Assembly: GCA_039185015.1 (NCBI GenBank)
Contig: JBCDAU010000043.1
Span: forward strand, 1-46,087
Source: JBCBSZ01 sp039185015
Lineage (GTDB): Bacteria; Actinomycetota; Acidimicrobiia; Acidimicrobiales; Poriferisodalaceae
DNA: 46,087 nucleotides
Reading direction: 5' to 3'
The number at the start of each line of letters is the position of its first letter. Within the stretch, counting starts at the first letter, position 1. Below, piece after piece: positions 14,750 through 22,425 of the stretch. A program made the position numbers and the translations under genes. The notes below the pieces were generated by a model. It was not told the origin of the DNA and did no database searches. It saw only the letters and a program-made list of their open reading frames with translations.

Positions 14750-16371
14750 CGGGCGTCGATCGGAGCCCGGTGCACGATCCGTCGTGGCCGGAGGCGGTGG
14801 AGATCTTCGACACGACCCTGCGAGACGGGGTCCAGTTCGAGGGCATCTCGGTCACGGTTGACGACAAGCTGCGGGTCGCCGAGGCCCTCGACGACCTCGG
14901 CGTCCACTGGATCGAGGGCGGCTGGCCCGGCTCCAACCCCAAGGACATCGAGTTCTTCGACCGGGCCCGGACCGAGCTCGACCTGTCGACGTCGCAGCTC
15001 GTCGCGTTCGGCTCGACCCGTCGCCCGAAGGGCAAGGTCGACGACGACGCCACGCTCCGACACCTCATCGAGGCCCGGACGTCGACGGTCTGCATCGTGG
15101 CGAAGGGCTGGGACTACCACGTCACCGAGGCCCTGCGGACCACGCTCGACGAGGGCGAGGCGATGGTGCGGGACTCGGTCGAGTACCTCGCCGCCCATGG
15201 CCGGCGGGTCTTCCTCGACTGCGAGCACTTCTTCGATGGCTACAAGCGGAACTCGGAGTTCACGCTCCGGGTGCTGGAAGCTGCTGCGGTGGCCGGTGCC
15301 GACACGCTCGTGCTGTGCGACACCAACGGTGGCTCGCTCCCGCACGAGGTCGAGCGCATCGTCGGCGAGGTGACCAGCCACTTCTCCGGCGGGCCGAAGA
15401 TCGGCATGCACACGCAGAACGACACGGGCTGCGCGGTGGCCAACGCCGTCGCCGGCGTCGTCGCCGGGGCCACCCACGTGCAGGGCACGATGAACGGCTA
15501 CGGCGAGCGCACCGGCAACTGCGACAACGTCGTGCTGGTCCCCAACCTGACGCTCAAGATGGGCATCGAGACCCTGCCCGAGGGACGCCTCGAGCGCATC
15601 ACCTCGATCGCCCACCACGTGGCCGAGGTGATGAACCAGTCGCTCGATCACGCCCAGCCCTACGCCGGTCGGTCGGCGTTCGCCCACAAGGCGGGCCTGC
15701 ACACCTCGGCCATCGCCCGGCGGCCCGACTCCTACGAGCACGTCGACCCCGCCACCGTCGGCAACTCGACCCGGTTCCTGCTGTCGGACCTGTCCGGCCG
15801 GGCGTCGGTCGAGCTGAAGGCGGCCGAGCTCGGCATCGAGCTCGACGGTGCCGCCGTCAACCGCGTCACCGACGAGCTGAAGACCCTCGAGCACGAGGGC
15901 TTCCACTTCGAGACCGCTGACGGCTCCCTCGAGCTGCTGCTCCGGCAGTCGACCGGATGGCAGCACGACTTCTTCGACGTCGAGTCCTTCCGGGTCGTCA
16001 CCGATCGCCGGATCGACCGCACCTTCGACACCGAGGCGACCGTGAAGGTCCGCGTCGGCGACGAGCGCCGGGTGGCGGTTGGCGAGGGCAACGGTCCCGT
16101 CGACTCGCTCGACTCGGCCCTCCGCCAGGCCATCGGCGACTTCTACCCCCAGCTCGGCCGGGTCCACCTGACCGACTACAAGGTCCGCATCCTCGACAGC
16201 ACCAAGGCGACCGGGGCCGTCACCCGCGTGCTGATCGACTCCAGCGACGGCGAGCGGACCTGGAGCACCATCGGTGTCTCCGAGAACATCATCGAGGCGT
16301 CGTGGCAGGCGCTGCGCGACTCGATCGTCCACGCACTCCTCCACTCCACCGAACCGAAGGAATCCTCCTGA
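14746..16371 (+). CDS. cimA: (R)-citramalate synthase
   Basis: Condenses pyruvate and acetyl-CoA to citramalate, opening a threonine-independent route to 2-oxobutyrate and isoleucine. 541 aa, the long form. The TIM barrel has FDTTLRDGVQFEG (metal/acceptor site), IEGGWPGSNPKDIEFF, which separates CimA from 2-isopropylmalate synthase, CDTNGGSLPHEV and the metal His pair in GMHTQNDTGCAVAN; the C-terminal part (about 400-541) is the LeuA-type allosteric domain, the expected place for isoleucine feedback. GTG at 14746 overlaps the ilvE stop (GTGA). Its product would go through LeuCD and LeuB, both in this window, before IlvBN. Confidence 0.92.
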   Translation: MTGVDRSPVHDPSWPEAVEIFDTTLRDGVQFEGISVTVDDKLRVAEALDDLGVHWIEGGWPGSNPKDIEFFDRARTELDLSTSQLVAFGSTRRPKGKVDDDATLRHLIEARTSTVCIVAKGWDYHVTEALRTTLDEGEAMVRDSVEYLAAHGRRVFLDCEHFFDGYKRNSEFTLRVLEAAAVAGADTLVLCDTNGGSLPHEVERIVGEVTSHFSGGPKIGMHTQNDTGCAVANAVAGVVAGATHVQGTMNGYGERTGNCDNVVLVPNLTLKMGIETLPEGRLERITSIAHHVAEVMNQSLDHAQPYAGRSAFAHKAGLHTSAIARRPDSYEHVDPATVGNSTRFLLSDLSGRASVELKAAELGIELDGAAVNRVTDELKTLEHEGFHFETADGSLELLLRQSTGWQHDFFDVESFRVVTDRRIDRTFDTEATVKVRVGDERRVAVGEGNGPVDSLDSALRQAIGDFYPQLGRVHLTDYKVRILDSTKATGAVTRVLIDSSDGERTWSTIGVSENIIEASWQALRDSIVHALLHSTEPKESS

Positions 16372-17411
16372 TGGCCACCATTCACTACGACGACGCTGCC
16401 GATCTCTCCGTGCTCGCAGACAAGACGGTGGCGGTGCTCGGCTACGGCTCGCAGGGCCACGCCCACGCGCTGAACCTCAGGGACTCGGGTGTGAACGTGG
16501 TGGTCGGACTCCGTGAGGGCTCGGGCTCCAAGGCGAAGGCCGAGGGTGAGGGCCTGCGGGTGCTCTCGATCGCCGACGCGTCCGCCGAGGCCGACATCAT
16601 CATGGTCCTGTTGCCCGACACCGATCAGGCGCAGATCTACGGCGAGTCGATCGCACCGGGCCTCAGCGCCGGCGACTCGCTGGTGTTCGCCCACGGCTTC
16701 AACATCCACTTCGGGTTCATCACCCCGCCGGCCGACGTCGACGTGTGGATGGTCGCCCCGAAGGGCCCGGGCCACAACGTGCGCCGCACCTACGTCGAGG
16801 GCGGCGGCGTGCCGTCGCTGCTCGCGGTGCACCAGGACGCGACCGGCACCGCCACGGCGCTCGGCCTCGCCTACGCGAAGGGCATCGGCGGCACCCGTGG
16901 CGGCGTGCTCGAGACGACCTTCGCCGAGGAGACCGAGACGGACCTCTTCGGCGAGCAGGTCGTGCTCTGTGGCGGCCTCACCGAGCTGATCCGCAACGGC
17001 TACGAGGTCCTCGTCGAGGCCGGCTACCAGCCCGAGAGCGCCTACTTCGAGACCCTCCACGAGGTGAAGCTCATCGTCGACTTCATCTACGAGGCCGGCA
17101 TCTCCGGCATGCGCTTCTCGGTGTCGGACACCGCCGAGTACGGCGACTACGTGACGGGGCCGCGCATCGTCACGCCGCAGACCAAGGCCGAGATGAAGCA
17201 GGTCCTCGCCGAGATCCAGGACGGCACCTTCGCCAAGAACTGGATGGAGGAGAACCAGAACGGTCGCCCGAACTTCTCGAGGATGCGCACCGACGGCGCC
17301 GCTCACCCGATCGAGGAGGTCGGCAAGGAGCTGCGGGCGATGATGCCGTGGATCACCGCGGGCAAGGCCGACATCCGCTCGGCCTCCGGTGGTCAGGGCG
17401 GGGAGGGCTGA
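16371..17411 (+). CDS. ilvC: Ketol-acid reductoisomerase, class I
   Basis: NAD(P)H- and Mg-dependent isomerisation and reduction of acetolactate and acetohydroxybutyrate. 346 aa, class I length. N-terminal Rossmann motif VLGYGSQGHAHALNL, PKGPGHNVRR for the active-site rim, and the knotted C-terminal domain with the metal ligands Asp and Glu (ETTFAEETETDLFGEQ) and the GISGMRFSVSDTAEYGD motif. Start ATG overlaps the cimA stop by one base (TGATG), with AAGGAA upstream. The C-terminus ends in GEG, repeated at the end of the mini-ORF that follows. Confidence 0.96.
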   Translation: MATIHYDDAADLSVLADKTVAVLGYGSQGHAHALNLRDSGVNVVVGLREGSGSKAKAEGEGLRVLSIADASAEADIIMVLLPDTDQAQIYGESIAPGLSAGDSLVFAHGFNIHFGFITPPADVDVWMVAPKGPGHNVRRTYVEGGGVPSLLAVHQDATGTATALGLAYAKGIGGTRGGVLETTFAEETETDLFGEQVVLCGGLTELIRNGYEVLVEAGYQPESAYFETLHEVKLIVDFIYEAGISGMRFSVSDTAEYGDYVTGPRIVTPQTKAEMKQVLAEIQDGTFAKNWMEENQNGRPNFSRMRTDGAAHPIEEVGKELRAMMPWITAGKADIRSASGGQGGEG

Positions 17412-17412
17412 G

Positions 17413-17469
17413 ATGAGCCGCACGGAGGCGGCCCGCAGGGCCGACCAGAAGGCGAAGGGGGAGGGCTGA
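17413..17469 (+). CDS. Mini-ORF between ilvC and ilvN (18 aa)
   Basis: MSRTEAARRADQKAKGEG fills the ilvC-ilvN gap exactly: its ATG comes one base after the ilvC stop behind a GGGGAGGG site, and its stop overlaps the ilvN ATG (TGATG). The 12 bases GGGGAGGGCTGA occur at both the ilvC end (17400-17411) and this ORF's end (17458-17469), so the unit seems to derive from a small duplication. The basic, helical peptide has no known relative that I can name; translational coupling is the simplest role. Confidence 0.4.
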   Translation: MSRTEAARRADQKAKGEG

Positions 17470-17999
17470 TGTCAGCGGTCCCCGAGCTGCACATCATCTC
17501 GGCGACGGTCGAGAACCGTCCCGGTGTGCTGGCTCGCATCGCGCTGCTGTTCAGCCGGCGCGGCTTCAACATCTTCTCGTTGGCGGTCGCCCCGACCGAC
17601 GATCCGAGCACGAGCCGGGTCACGATCGTCGTGGACGCCGAGTCGGCACCGATCGAGCAGATCACCAAGCAGCTCCACAAGCTGATCAACGTGATCAAGA
17701 TCAACGAGCACCCGCCGGAGGCCTCGATCGAGCGAGAGCTGATGCTCGCCACGGTGGGGGTGCCGCCGGAGCAGCGCTCGGAACTGATGGCGCTCGCCGA
17801 CCTGTTCTCCGGCCAGATCGTCGACGTCGGCCATGACCGGTTGACGTTGATGGTCGCCGGCCATCCCGATCGCCTCGACGCGTTCGAGGACCTGATCCGG
17901 CCCTACGACATCGTCGAGATCCAGCGGACCGGGCGGGTCGCCCTCCCGATGCTGGAGCGCGAGGATCCGGCCGCCCGCCGCCTCCGCCTGGCCGGTTGA
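17469..17999 (+). CDS. ilvN: Acetolactate synthase, small (regulatory) subunit
   Basis: Regulatory partner of IlvB; raises its activity and confers valine feedback inhibition. 176 aa, two ACT-like domains: the first contains ISATVENRPGVLARIALLFSRRGFNI, the usual ligand-binding loop, and the second spans about residues 80-165 (LMLATVGVP, PYDIVEIQRTGRVAL). Located at the end of the leuB operon, while its catalytic partner ilvB is on the opposite strand 5.5 kb away with its own attenuator; both leaders carry Val and Ile codons, which may keep the subunits in step. The start overlaps the mini-ORF stop. Confidence 0.95.
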   Translation: MSAVPELHIISATVENRPGVLARIALLFSRRGFNIFSLAVAPTDDPSTSRVTIVVDAESAPIEQITKQLHKLINVIKINEHPPEASIERELMLATVGVPPEQRSELMALADLFSGQIVDVGHDRLTLMVAGHPDRLDAFEDLIRPYDIVEIQRTGRVALPMLEREDPAARRLRLAG

Positions 18000-18418
18000 T
18001 GGCCGATCGGGTGAAGGCGGCCGACGTCGGGGGAACGTTCTTCCCCTACGCCGAGCCGCCCGGCTGGGCCGGTCCGATGCTCAAGCTGCAGGGACTCGGT
18101 GACCGCGATGGCGTGGCGGTCACCGAGGACCGCTTCGTCGCCACCTTCGGCAAGATCGCGCTCGACGTGCCCCTCGACACCGTGCGGGGAGCGCACATGA
18201 CGGGCCCCTACCGCTGGTACACCAGCGTCGGCATCCGGATGTCGTTCGGCGACGACGGCCTGACGTTCGGCACCACCCCGGCAGGTGGGGTGTGCGTGCA
18301 CTTCGAGCCGTCGGCGCCGAAGGTGGCCGGGTTCCGGCCGTCCCACTCGGCGCTGACGGTGTCGGTCGCCGACCTGGAGGGCCTGGTCACCCTGCTCGGG
18401 GAGGACCAGCCTCGGTAG
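17999..18418 (+). CDS. Conserved hypothetical protein at the end of the leuB operon
   Basis: 139 residues, no signal peptide or membrane helix. The ATG overlaps the ilvN stop (TGATG), so it is co-translated with the BCAA genes. Visible segments: FFPYAEPPGWAGPML, DVPLDTVRGAHMTGPYRWYTSVGIRMSFGDDGLTFGT and a final SVADLEGLVTLL. The beta-rich pattern with a conserved YRW suggests a small lipocalin-like or ligand-binding domain, but I do not recognise the family. The location may reflect operon read-through rather than a role in amino acid synthesis. Confidence 0.7.
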   Translation: MADRVKAADVGGTFFPYAEPPGWAGPMLKLQGLGDRDGVAVTEDRFVATFGKIALDVPLDTVRGAHMTGPYRWYTSVGIRMSFGDDGLTFGTTPAGGVCVHFEPSAPKVAGFRPSHSALTVSVADLEGLVTLLGEDQPR

Positions 18419-18510
18419 GCGGGAACCGATCGGGCGGGTCGAGCGACCTGCATGAGGTGACCGCAGCCGGGACCTTCGACCCCCTCCGAGGAGGCAGCCG
18501 GCCCGGGGCG

Positions 18511-18525
18511 ACGGGATCATCCCGT
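18511..18525. promoter_or_regulatory. Palindrome upstream of the sco1 promoter
   Basis: Perfect 7-1-7 inverted repeat ACGGGAT-C-ATCCCGT ending two bases before the -10 box. Position between -35 and -10 suits a repressor operator; a metal- or redox-responsive factor would fit the genes. No known consensus is matched with certainty. Confidence 0.35.
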
Positions 18526-18527
18526 CC

Positions 18528-18533
18528 TACGCT
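18528..18533 (+). promoter_or_regulatory. -10 box for the copper-handling operon
   Basis: TACGCT matches TANNNT; the predicted start near 18540 gives a leader of about 30 bases with GAGGAG before the sco1 ATG. Confidence 0.45.
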
Positions 18534-18570
18534 GGCGCGGCCACGCCCCCGCTCCCGAGGAGCTCGTTCG

Positions 18571-19167
18571 ATGATCCGTGCGGTCGTGCTGACGATCGTG
18601 AGCGTGCTCGTGCTCGCGGCCTGCGGGGGCGACGACGGACCGACCGAGCTGACCGGGTTCGAGCGCACCCCGACGCCGGTGGTCGCCGAGCTGAGCCTGC
18701 CCGAGGTCGGGGTGTCCGACCCGTTCGACTTCCGGGCCGATGACGGCGAGCTCCTCGTCGTCTACTTCGGCTACACCTTCTGCCCCGACGTCTGCCCGAC
18801 GACGCTGACCGACCTGCGCAGCGCCCTCTCCGACCTGGGCGATGACGCCGAGCGGGTGAGCGTCGCCATGGCGACCATCGACCCCGCCCGCGACACCGAC
18901 GAGGTCATCTCGGGCTACCTCGGGCACTTCGTCGAGGACGGGCACGCCCTCCGAACCGACGACGACGCCGAGCTCCGTGGCGTGGTCGACGTCTTCGGCG
19001 CCGAGTACGCCGTCGAGGTCGCCGACGACGGCGCGATCGAGGTCGCGCACACCGGGTCGCTGTACGTCGTCGACGATCGGGGACGGTTGCTGTTGACCTG
19101 GCCGTTCGGCACCACCGTCGAGGATCTGGGCAACGATCTCGAGCTGCTGCTGGACCGCTCGGTATGA
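18571..19167 (+). CDS. sco1: SCO1/SenC-family copper chaperone lipoprotein
   Basis: Thioredoxin-fold protein that delivers copper to, or reduces, the CuA site of cytochrome c oxidase outside the membrane. 198 aa. Lipoprotein signal ends LAAC (Cys18). The copper site is complete: FCPDVCP (Cys71, Cys75) and His160 in VAHTGS. GAGGAG upstream supports the ATG at 18571. The stop overlaps the next start (ATGA), and the neighbours encode a cupredoxin-like lipoprotein, a membrane protein with a His/Met cluster and, convergently, PCuAC, which together point to oxidase copper loading. Confidence 0.92.
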   Translation: MIRAVVLTIVSVLVLAACGGDDGPTELTGFERTPTPVVAELSLPEVGVSDPFDFRADDGELLVVYFGYTFCPDVCPTTLTDLRSALSDLGDDAERVSVAMATIDPARDTDEVISGYLGHFVEDGHALRTDDDAELRGVVDVFGAEYAVEVADDGAIEVAHTGSLYVVDDRGRLLLTWPFGTTVEDLGNDLELLLDRSV

Positions 19168-19541
19168 GGTGGGTCGGGTTCGTCCTGGTCGCCTTCGCGC
19201 TGGCGCTCGTGGGCTGCGGCGACGACGGCGACGAGGTGTTCGGACTCGACGACGCCGGGGTGGCCGAGGTCCCCGACTACGCCTTCCTGATCCCGGCGGG
19301 CGCCGGTGAGGCCTTCGATCGGGGCGAGCCGTTGGAGATCCTGCCGGGGAACCTCGATGTCCGGGTGGGCGAGGTCCTGGAGATCGTGAACGAGGACGAT
19401 CGAGGTCACCTGATCGGCCCGTTCTTCGTCGGAGCCGGAGAGACGCTGCGGCAGCGCTTCGCCTCCCCCGGCGAGTTCATCGGGATCTGCACGGTGCACC
19501 CCAGCGGCGAGATCACCGTGACGGTCTCGTCGGCGGCTTGA
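19164..19541 (+). CDS. Cupredoxin-like lipoprotein
   Basis: 125-residue exported protein. Lipobox LVGC (Cys18). The mature domain reads like a single cupredoxin: NEDDRGHLIGPFFV provides the first His, and IGICTVHPSGEITV the Cys and second His of a type 1 copper site. The usual axial Met after the second His is not obvious, so the site may be type-1-like with another axial ligand, or no copper site at all. Translationally coupled to sco1 (ATGA). Possible role: electron or copper carrier at the outer face of the membrane. Confidence 0.75.
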   Translation: MRWVGFVLVAFALALVGCGDDGDEVFGLDDAGVAEVPDYAFLIPAGAGEAFDRGEPLEILPGNLDVRVGEVLEIVNEDDRGHLIGPFFVGAGETLRQRFASPGEFIGICTVHPSGEITVTVSSAA

Positions 19542-19542
19542 C

Positions 19543-20571
19543 GTGCGGCGACGCGGACGAGCCCGCCGAGTGTGGGTGGGGGCCCTGGTCGTGATCGGTG
19601 TGGTGGTCGGCGGGGCTGGCCCGGCCACCGCCGATCCGGCCGGGCCGACCGACTACGACACCGAGATCACCTCGGTCGCGCCGCCCGTCGAGGGTGTCGA
19701 GCTGGAGATGATCGGTGGGGACAGCTTCCTGGAGCTGCGCAACGAGGCCCGGCGTCTTATCGAGGTGGTCGGCTACCAGGGTGAGCCCTACCTGCGGTTC
19801 GAGGTCGACGGGCGGGTCCTGGAGAACCAGCGCTCGCCGAGCCGGTATCTGAACGACGACCGGTTCGGCGACGCCGACATCCCGCCAGAGGCGAACGCCG
19901 ACGCCGAGCCGGCCTGGCGCGAGGTCGCGTCCGACGGCACCTACGCCTGGCACGACCATCGGACGCACTGGATGAACCCGAGCCGCCCCCCGGGAGCGTC
20001 GCCGGGCGACCAGATCCTCGAAGCCGTCGTGCCGCTGTCGGTGGACGGTCAGCAGGTCGCGGTCACGGTCCAGTCGTTCTGGTTGCCGGCCCCGTCACGA
20101 CTGCCGGCCCTGGCTGCGCTCGTCGCCGGGGTCGCCCTCGCGGGGGTCGTGATCGTAGCGATGCGTCGGCGAGCCGTGCCCTGGTCGGCCGGCGCCGTGG
20201 CCGTTGGCGTGGCGGCGACGCTCGGGCTCCTGTTCGGCCTCGTCGCCCACCGGTCCGTCCCGAGCGAGACCGGCCCGGCGCTCGGCCTGTGGCTGCTCCC
20301 GGCGTTGTCGGTCCTCGCCGCCGCCGCAGCGCTCGTCGTGCGGCGGCGGTCGACGCTGCTCGCCGACGGTCTCGTCGTGCTGGCCGGCCTGGAGCTGGCC
20401 GCGTGGTCGTGGTCGCGGCGTGACGCGATCGGCGCTGCGATCATCCCGAGCGACGTGCCGGCCGCCCTCGACCGGGCCGTGATCGTGTTCGTCGCCGTCG
20501 TCGCGATCGGACTGGCGGCTGGGCGGGCCGAGGCGCTGCTCCGCCCGCCCGCCACCCGGCCGACCCGCTAG
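19543..20571 (+). CDS. Membrane protein with extracytoplasmic HDHRTHWM motif
   Basis: 342 residues. An N-terminal signal peptide (cut after about residue 31) is followed by an extracytoplasmic domain of about 150 residues with beta-strand character and the motif HDHRTHWM at residues 137-144, a dense His/Met set able to bind a metal. Five membrane helices fill the C-terminal half. I do not recognise a named family, though similar proteins occur beside CopC/PCuAC genes in actinobacteria as I recall. GTG start one base after the cupredoxin stop. The 3' end overlaps the PCuAC gene by four bases. Probable part of copper uptake or delivery. Confidence 0.7.
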   Translation: MRRRGRARRVWVGALVVIGVVVGGAGPATADPAGPTDYDTEITSVAPPVEGVELEMIGGDSFLELRNEARRLIEVVGYQGEPYLRFEVDGRVLENQRSPSRYLNDDRFGDADIPPEANADAEPAWREVASDGTYAWHDHRTHWMNPSRPPGASPGDQILEAVVPLSVDGQQVAVTVQSFWLPAPSRLPALAALVAGVALAGVVIVAMRRRAVPWSAGAVAVGVAATLGLLFGLVAHRSVPSETGPALGLWLLPALSVLAAAAALVVRRRSTLLADGLVVLAGLELAAWSWSRRDAIGAAIIPSDVPAALDRAVIVFVAVVAIGLAAGRAEALLRPPATRPTR

Positions 20572-21110
20572 GGCGCCTCGTCCCGGACCTCGACGCCCAC
20601 GACGACCTCTTCGCCGTCCTCGAGCGTCAGGGTGATGTCGAACTCCTCGCCCGCCTCCAGCGGATCGGGGAGGTCGAGCAGCATCACGTGGAGGCCGCCG
20701 GGCTCGAGCGAGACGGTCTCACCGGCCGGCACGTCGATCGCGCTGACCTGCTGCATGGTCATGGCCATCTCGCCGTCACCGTGGTCGTGCTCGCCGTCGT
20801 CGTGGTCGTGCTCGTCGTCGTCCTCCGTCGCCATGTCGTCGTCCATGGCCATGTCCCCGCCCATGACGGTCTCGTGGAGCTCCACGCTGCCGGCGACCGA
20901 CGGGTCGACCGAGGCGCCCACGACGGAGGTGGTCTCCTCGCTGGAGATCTGCATGTACGCGGCGCCGGCCTCGGCCATCATCGGGCTCGTCCGGGCCCAG
21001 GCGCTGGCGACCTCGATGCTGGCGGCGTCCTCGTCGTCACCGCAGGCAGCGAGGGCGAGCGCGGGGACGATCAAGCCGGCGGCGAGCAGGCGGGATCGAC
21101 GAACGGGCAT
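20568..21110 (-). CDS. PCuAC-family copper chaperone lipoprotein
   Basis: 180-residue extracytoplasmic Cu(I) chaperone that works with Sco to load the CuA centre. Lipobox LAAC (Cys23). The H(M)xnM-type site is present: His and Met in VELHETVM and in GGLHVMLLDL. Between the two halves is an unusual insertion of about 35 residues made of Asp, His, Met and Glu (for example DEHDHDDGEHDHGDGEMAM), which could bind extra metal. The ECF sigma gene lies 87 bases upstream on the same strand, so the two may share a transcript. The copper assignment agrees with the convergent sco1 operon. Confidence 0.88.
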   Translation of the reverse strand: MPVRRSRLLAAGLIVPALALAACGDDEDAASIEVASAWARTSPMMAEAGAAYMQISSEETTSVVGASVDPSVAGSVELHETVMGGDMAMDDDMATEDDDEHDHDDGEHDHGDGEMAMTMQQVSAIDVPAGETVSLEPGGLHVMLLDLPDPLEAGEEFDITLTLEDGEEVVVGVEVRDEAP

Positions 21111-21197
21111 CAGTCGGTTCCTCTCTCTGGGTGCACCCGTTCCGGTCGCTCGTCGACGGCGACTGGTTCCCGGAGTGAGCCGAACCCGCCGACGAGG

Positions 21198-21716
21198 TCA
21201 GGCGCCGGTGGCGGAGTCGTCGAGGGCCTCGAGGAGATCGGCACGGGCCCGGGCGACCCGTGACCGGATCGTGCCGATCGGGCAGCCGCAGATCTCGGCG
21301 GCGTCGGCGTAGGACAGGCCGAGGAGCTGGGTGAGGACGAACGCATCCCGCCGGTCGGTGTCGAGTCCGCTGACGAGGTCGTCGACCTCCGTCCAGCGGT
21401 GATCGATGCTCGCGACCTCGGGGACCTCCGCGGTGCTGAGGCGTCGGCGTCGGCGGATCCGACGGCGGGTCGCGTCCGCGCAGGCGTGGCGGGCGATCGA
21501 GAGCAGCCACGAGCGGGCGGTTCCGTCGTTGCGGAACCGGGGGAGGGCGCGGAAGGCTCGGCAGTAGGTGTCCTGGACCAGGTCGTCGACCGTGTCGCGG
21601 TCTCCGAGGTGGGTGCACAGCGTGCGGACGTCCCGCTGGGAGACCCGGACGAGCTCCTCGAGGGCACGACGGTCGCCGTCTCGGGCTCGCAGGGCGAGGT
21701 CGGTCCACGGGTCCAT
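21198..21716 (-). CDS. ECF-type RNA polymerase sigma factor
   Basis: 172-residue sigma-70 family ECF factor. Region 2 (about residues 15-75) has DLVQDTYCRAFRALPRF, and region 4 (about 110-165) has GLSYADAAEICGCPIGTIRSRVARARADL, a typical helix-turn-helix. No C-terminal extension. Start taken as the ATG at 21716 (MDPWTDL); an in-frame GTG lies 14 codons upstream. The divergent neighbour, 58 bases away, is a zinc-type anti-sigma factor, which is less usual than a co-transcribed one. PCuAC downstream makes copper or envelope stress a likely signal, by inference. Several GGAAC words lie in the sigma-PCuAC gap but no convincing -10 pairs with them. Confidence 0.9.
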   Translation of the reverse strand: MDPWTDLALRARDGDRRALEELVRVSQRDVRTLCTHLGDRDTVDDLVQDTYCRAFRALPRFRNDGTARSWLLSIARHACADATRRRIRRRRRLSTAEVPEVASIDHRWTEVDDLVSGLDTDRRDAFVLTQLLGLSYADAAEICGCPIGTIRSRVARARADLLEALDDSATGA

Positions 21717-21774
21717 CCGGACGCAGTGTGCCTCGTCGGGAACCGGATCGCCCGTCACGGCGACCAGGAGGTGC

Positions 21775-22401
21775 ATGCGCTGCGAACACGCCCGGGTCCT
21801 CGCCTCCGCCGACCTCGACGGCGAGTTGGCCGACGACGAGCGCCTCGCCATGGAGGCGCACCTGGGCGGGTGTGTCGCGTGCTCGACCTGGATGGCAGGC
21901 GCCCGGGACCTACGTCGCTCGATGACGCTGCGCCCGGTCGACGACCACGTCGATCTCACCGAGGCGGTCCTGGCCAGGGCCAACGTGCCGACGGTCGGGT
22001 CGCAGGGCTGGTTGCGCGTCATGCTCGCCTACGTGGGCGTCGCGCTGCTCGTGCTCAACGTGCCGCTCCTGCTGACCGGCGACGAGTCCGGTGCGGCCGA
22101 GCACGTCGGCCGACACCTCGGCGCGTGGGGCGTGGCCCTCGCTGTCGGCTTCCTCTACGTCGTGTGGCGGCCCGAGCGGGCGATCGGGCTCGTGCCGCTC
22201 GCCCTCGCTCTGGCCGTGGGGCTGGCGGTGTCAGCGGCGATCGACGTGAGCAACGGCGAGGCCGGCGTCGTGTCGGAGGCGACGCACCTCCTCGAGCTCG
22301 TCGGTCTCGCGTGCCTGTGGGCGATCAGCGGCGGGCACGTCCGACTCGGGGGCACCCTCCGCTCGGTCGTCGCCTCCGGCCGCGGACTGCGGTCGGCCTG
22401 A
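21775..22401 (+). CDS. Zinc-finger anti-sigma factor, membrane-bound
   Basis: 208 residues. The N-terminal anti-sigma domain (1-45) carries the ZAS signature H-x3-C-x2-C as HLGGCVAC, with another Cys-His pair at the very N-terminus (MRCEH) completing zinc ligation. Five or six hydrophobic helices follow from about residue 83, so the protein should tether the sigma factor to the membrane. Strong AGGAGGT site six bases before the ATG. Divergent from the ECF sigma gene with 58 bases between starts. Such proteins release sigma when zinc is lost through oxidation or when the membrane domain senses a signal. Confidence 0.85.
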   Translation: MRCEHARVLASADLDGELADDERLAMEAHLGGCVACSTWMAGARDLRRSMTLRPVDDHVDLTEAVLARANVPTVGSQGWLRVMLAYVGVALLVLNVPLLLTGDESGAAEHVGRHLGAWGVALAVGFLYVVWRPERAIGLVPLALALAVGLAVSAAIDVSNGEAGVVSEATHLLELVGLACLWAISGGHVRLGGTLRSVVASGRGLRSA

Positions 22402-22425
22402 GCGAGCGCCCACCGGCGCCGACGA

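Noticed and set aside
21111..21197. GGAAC words between the sigma factor and PCuAC as an ECF-type -35
   Set aside because: None has a convincing -10 at the usual 16-17 base spacing; such words are common in this sequence.
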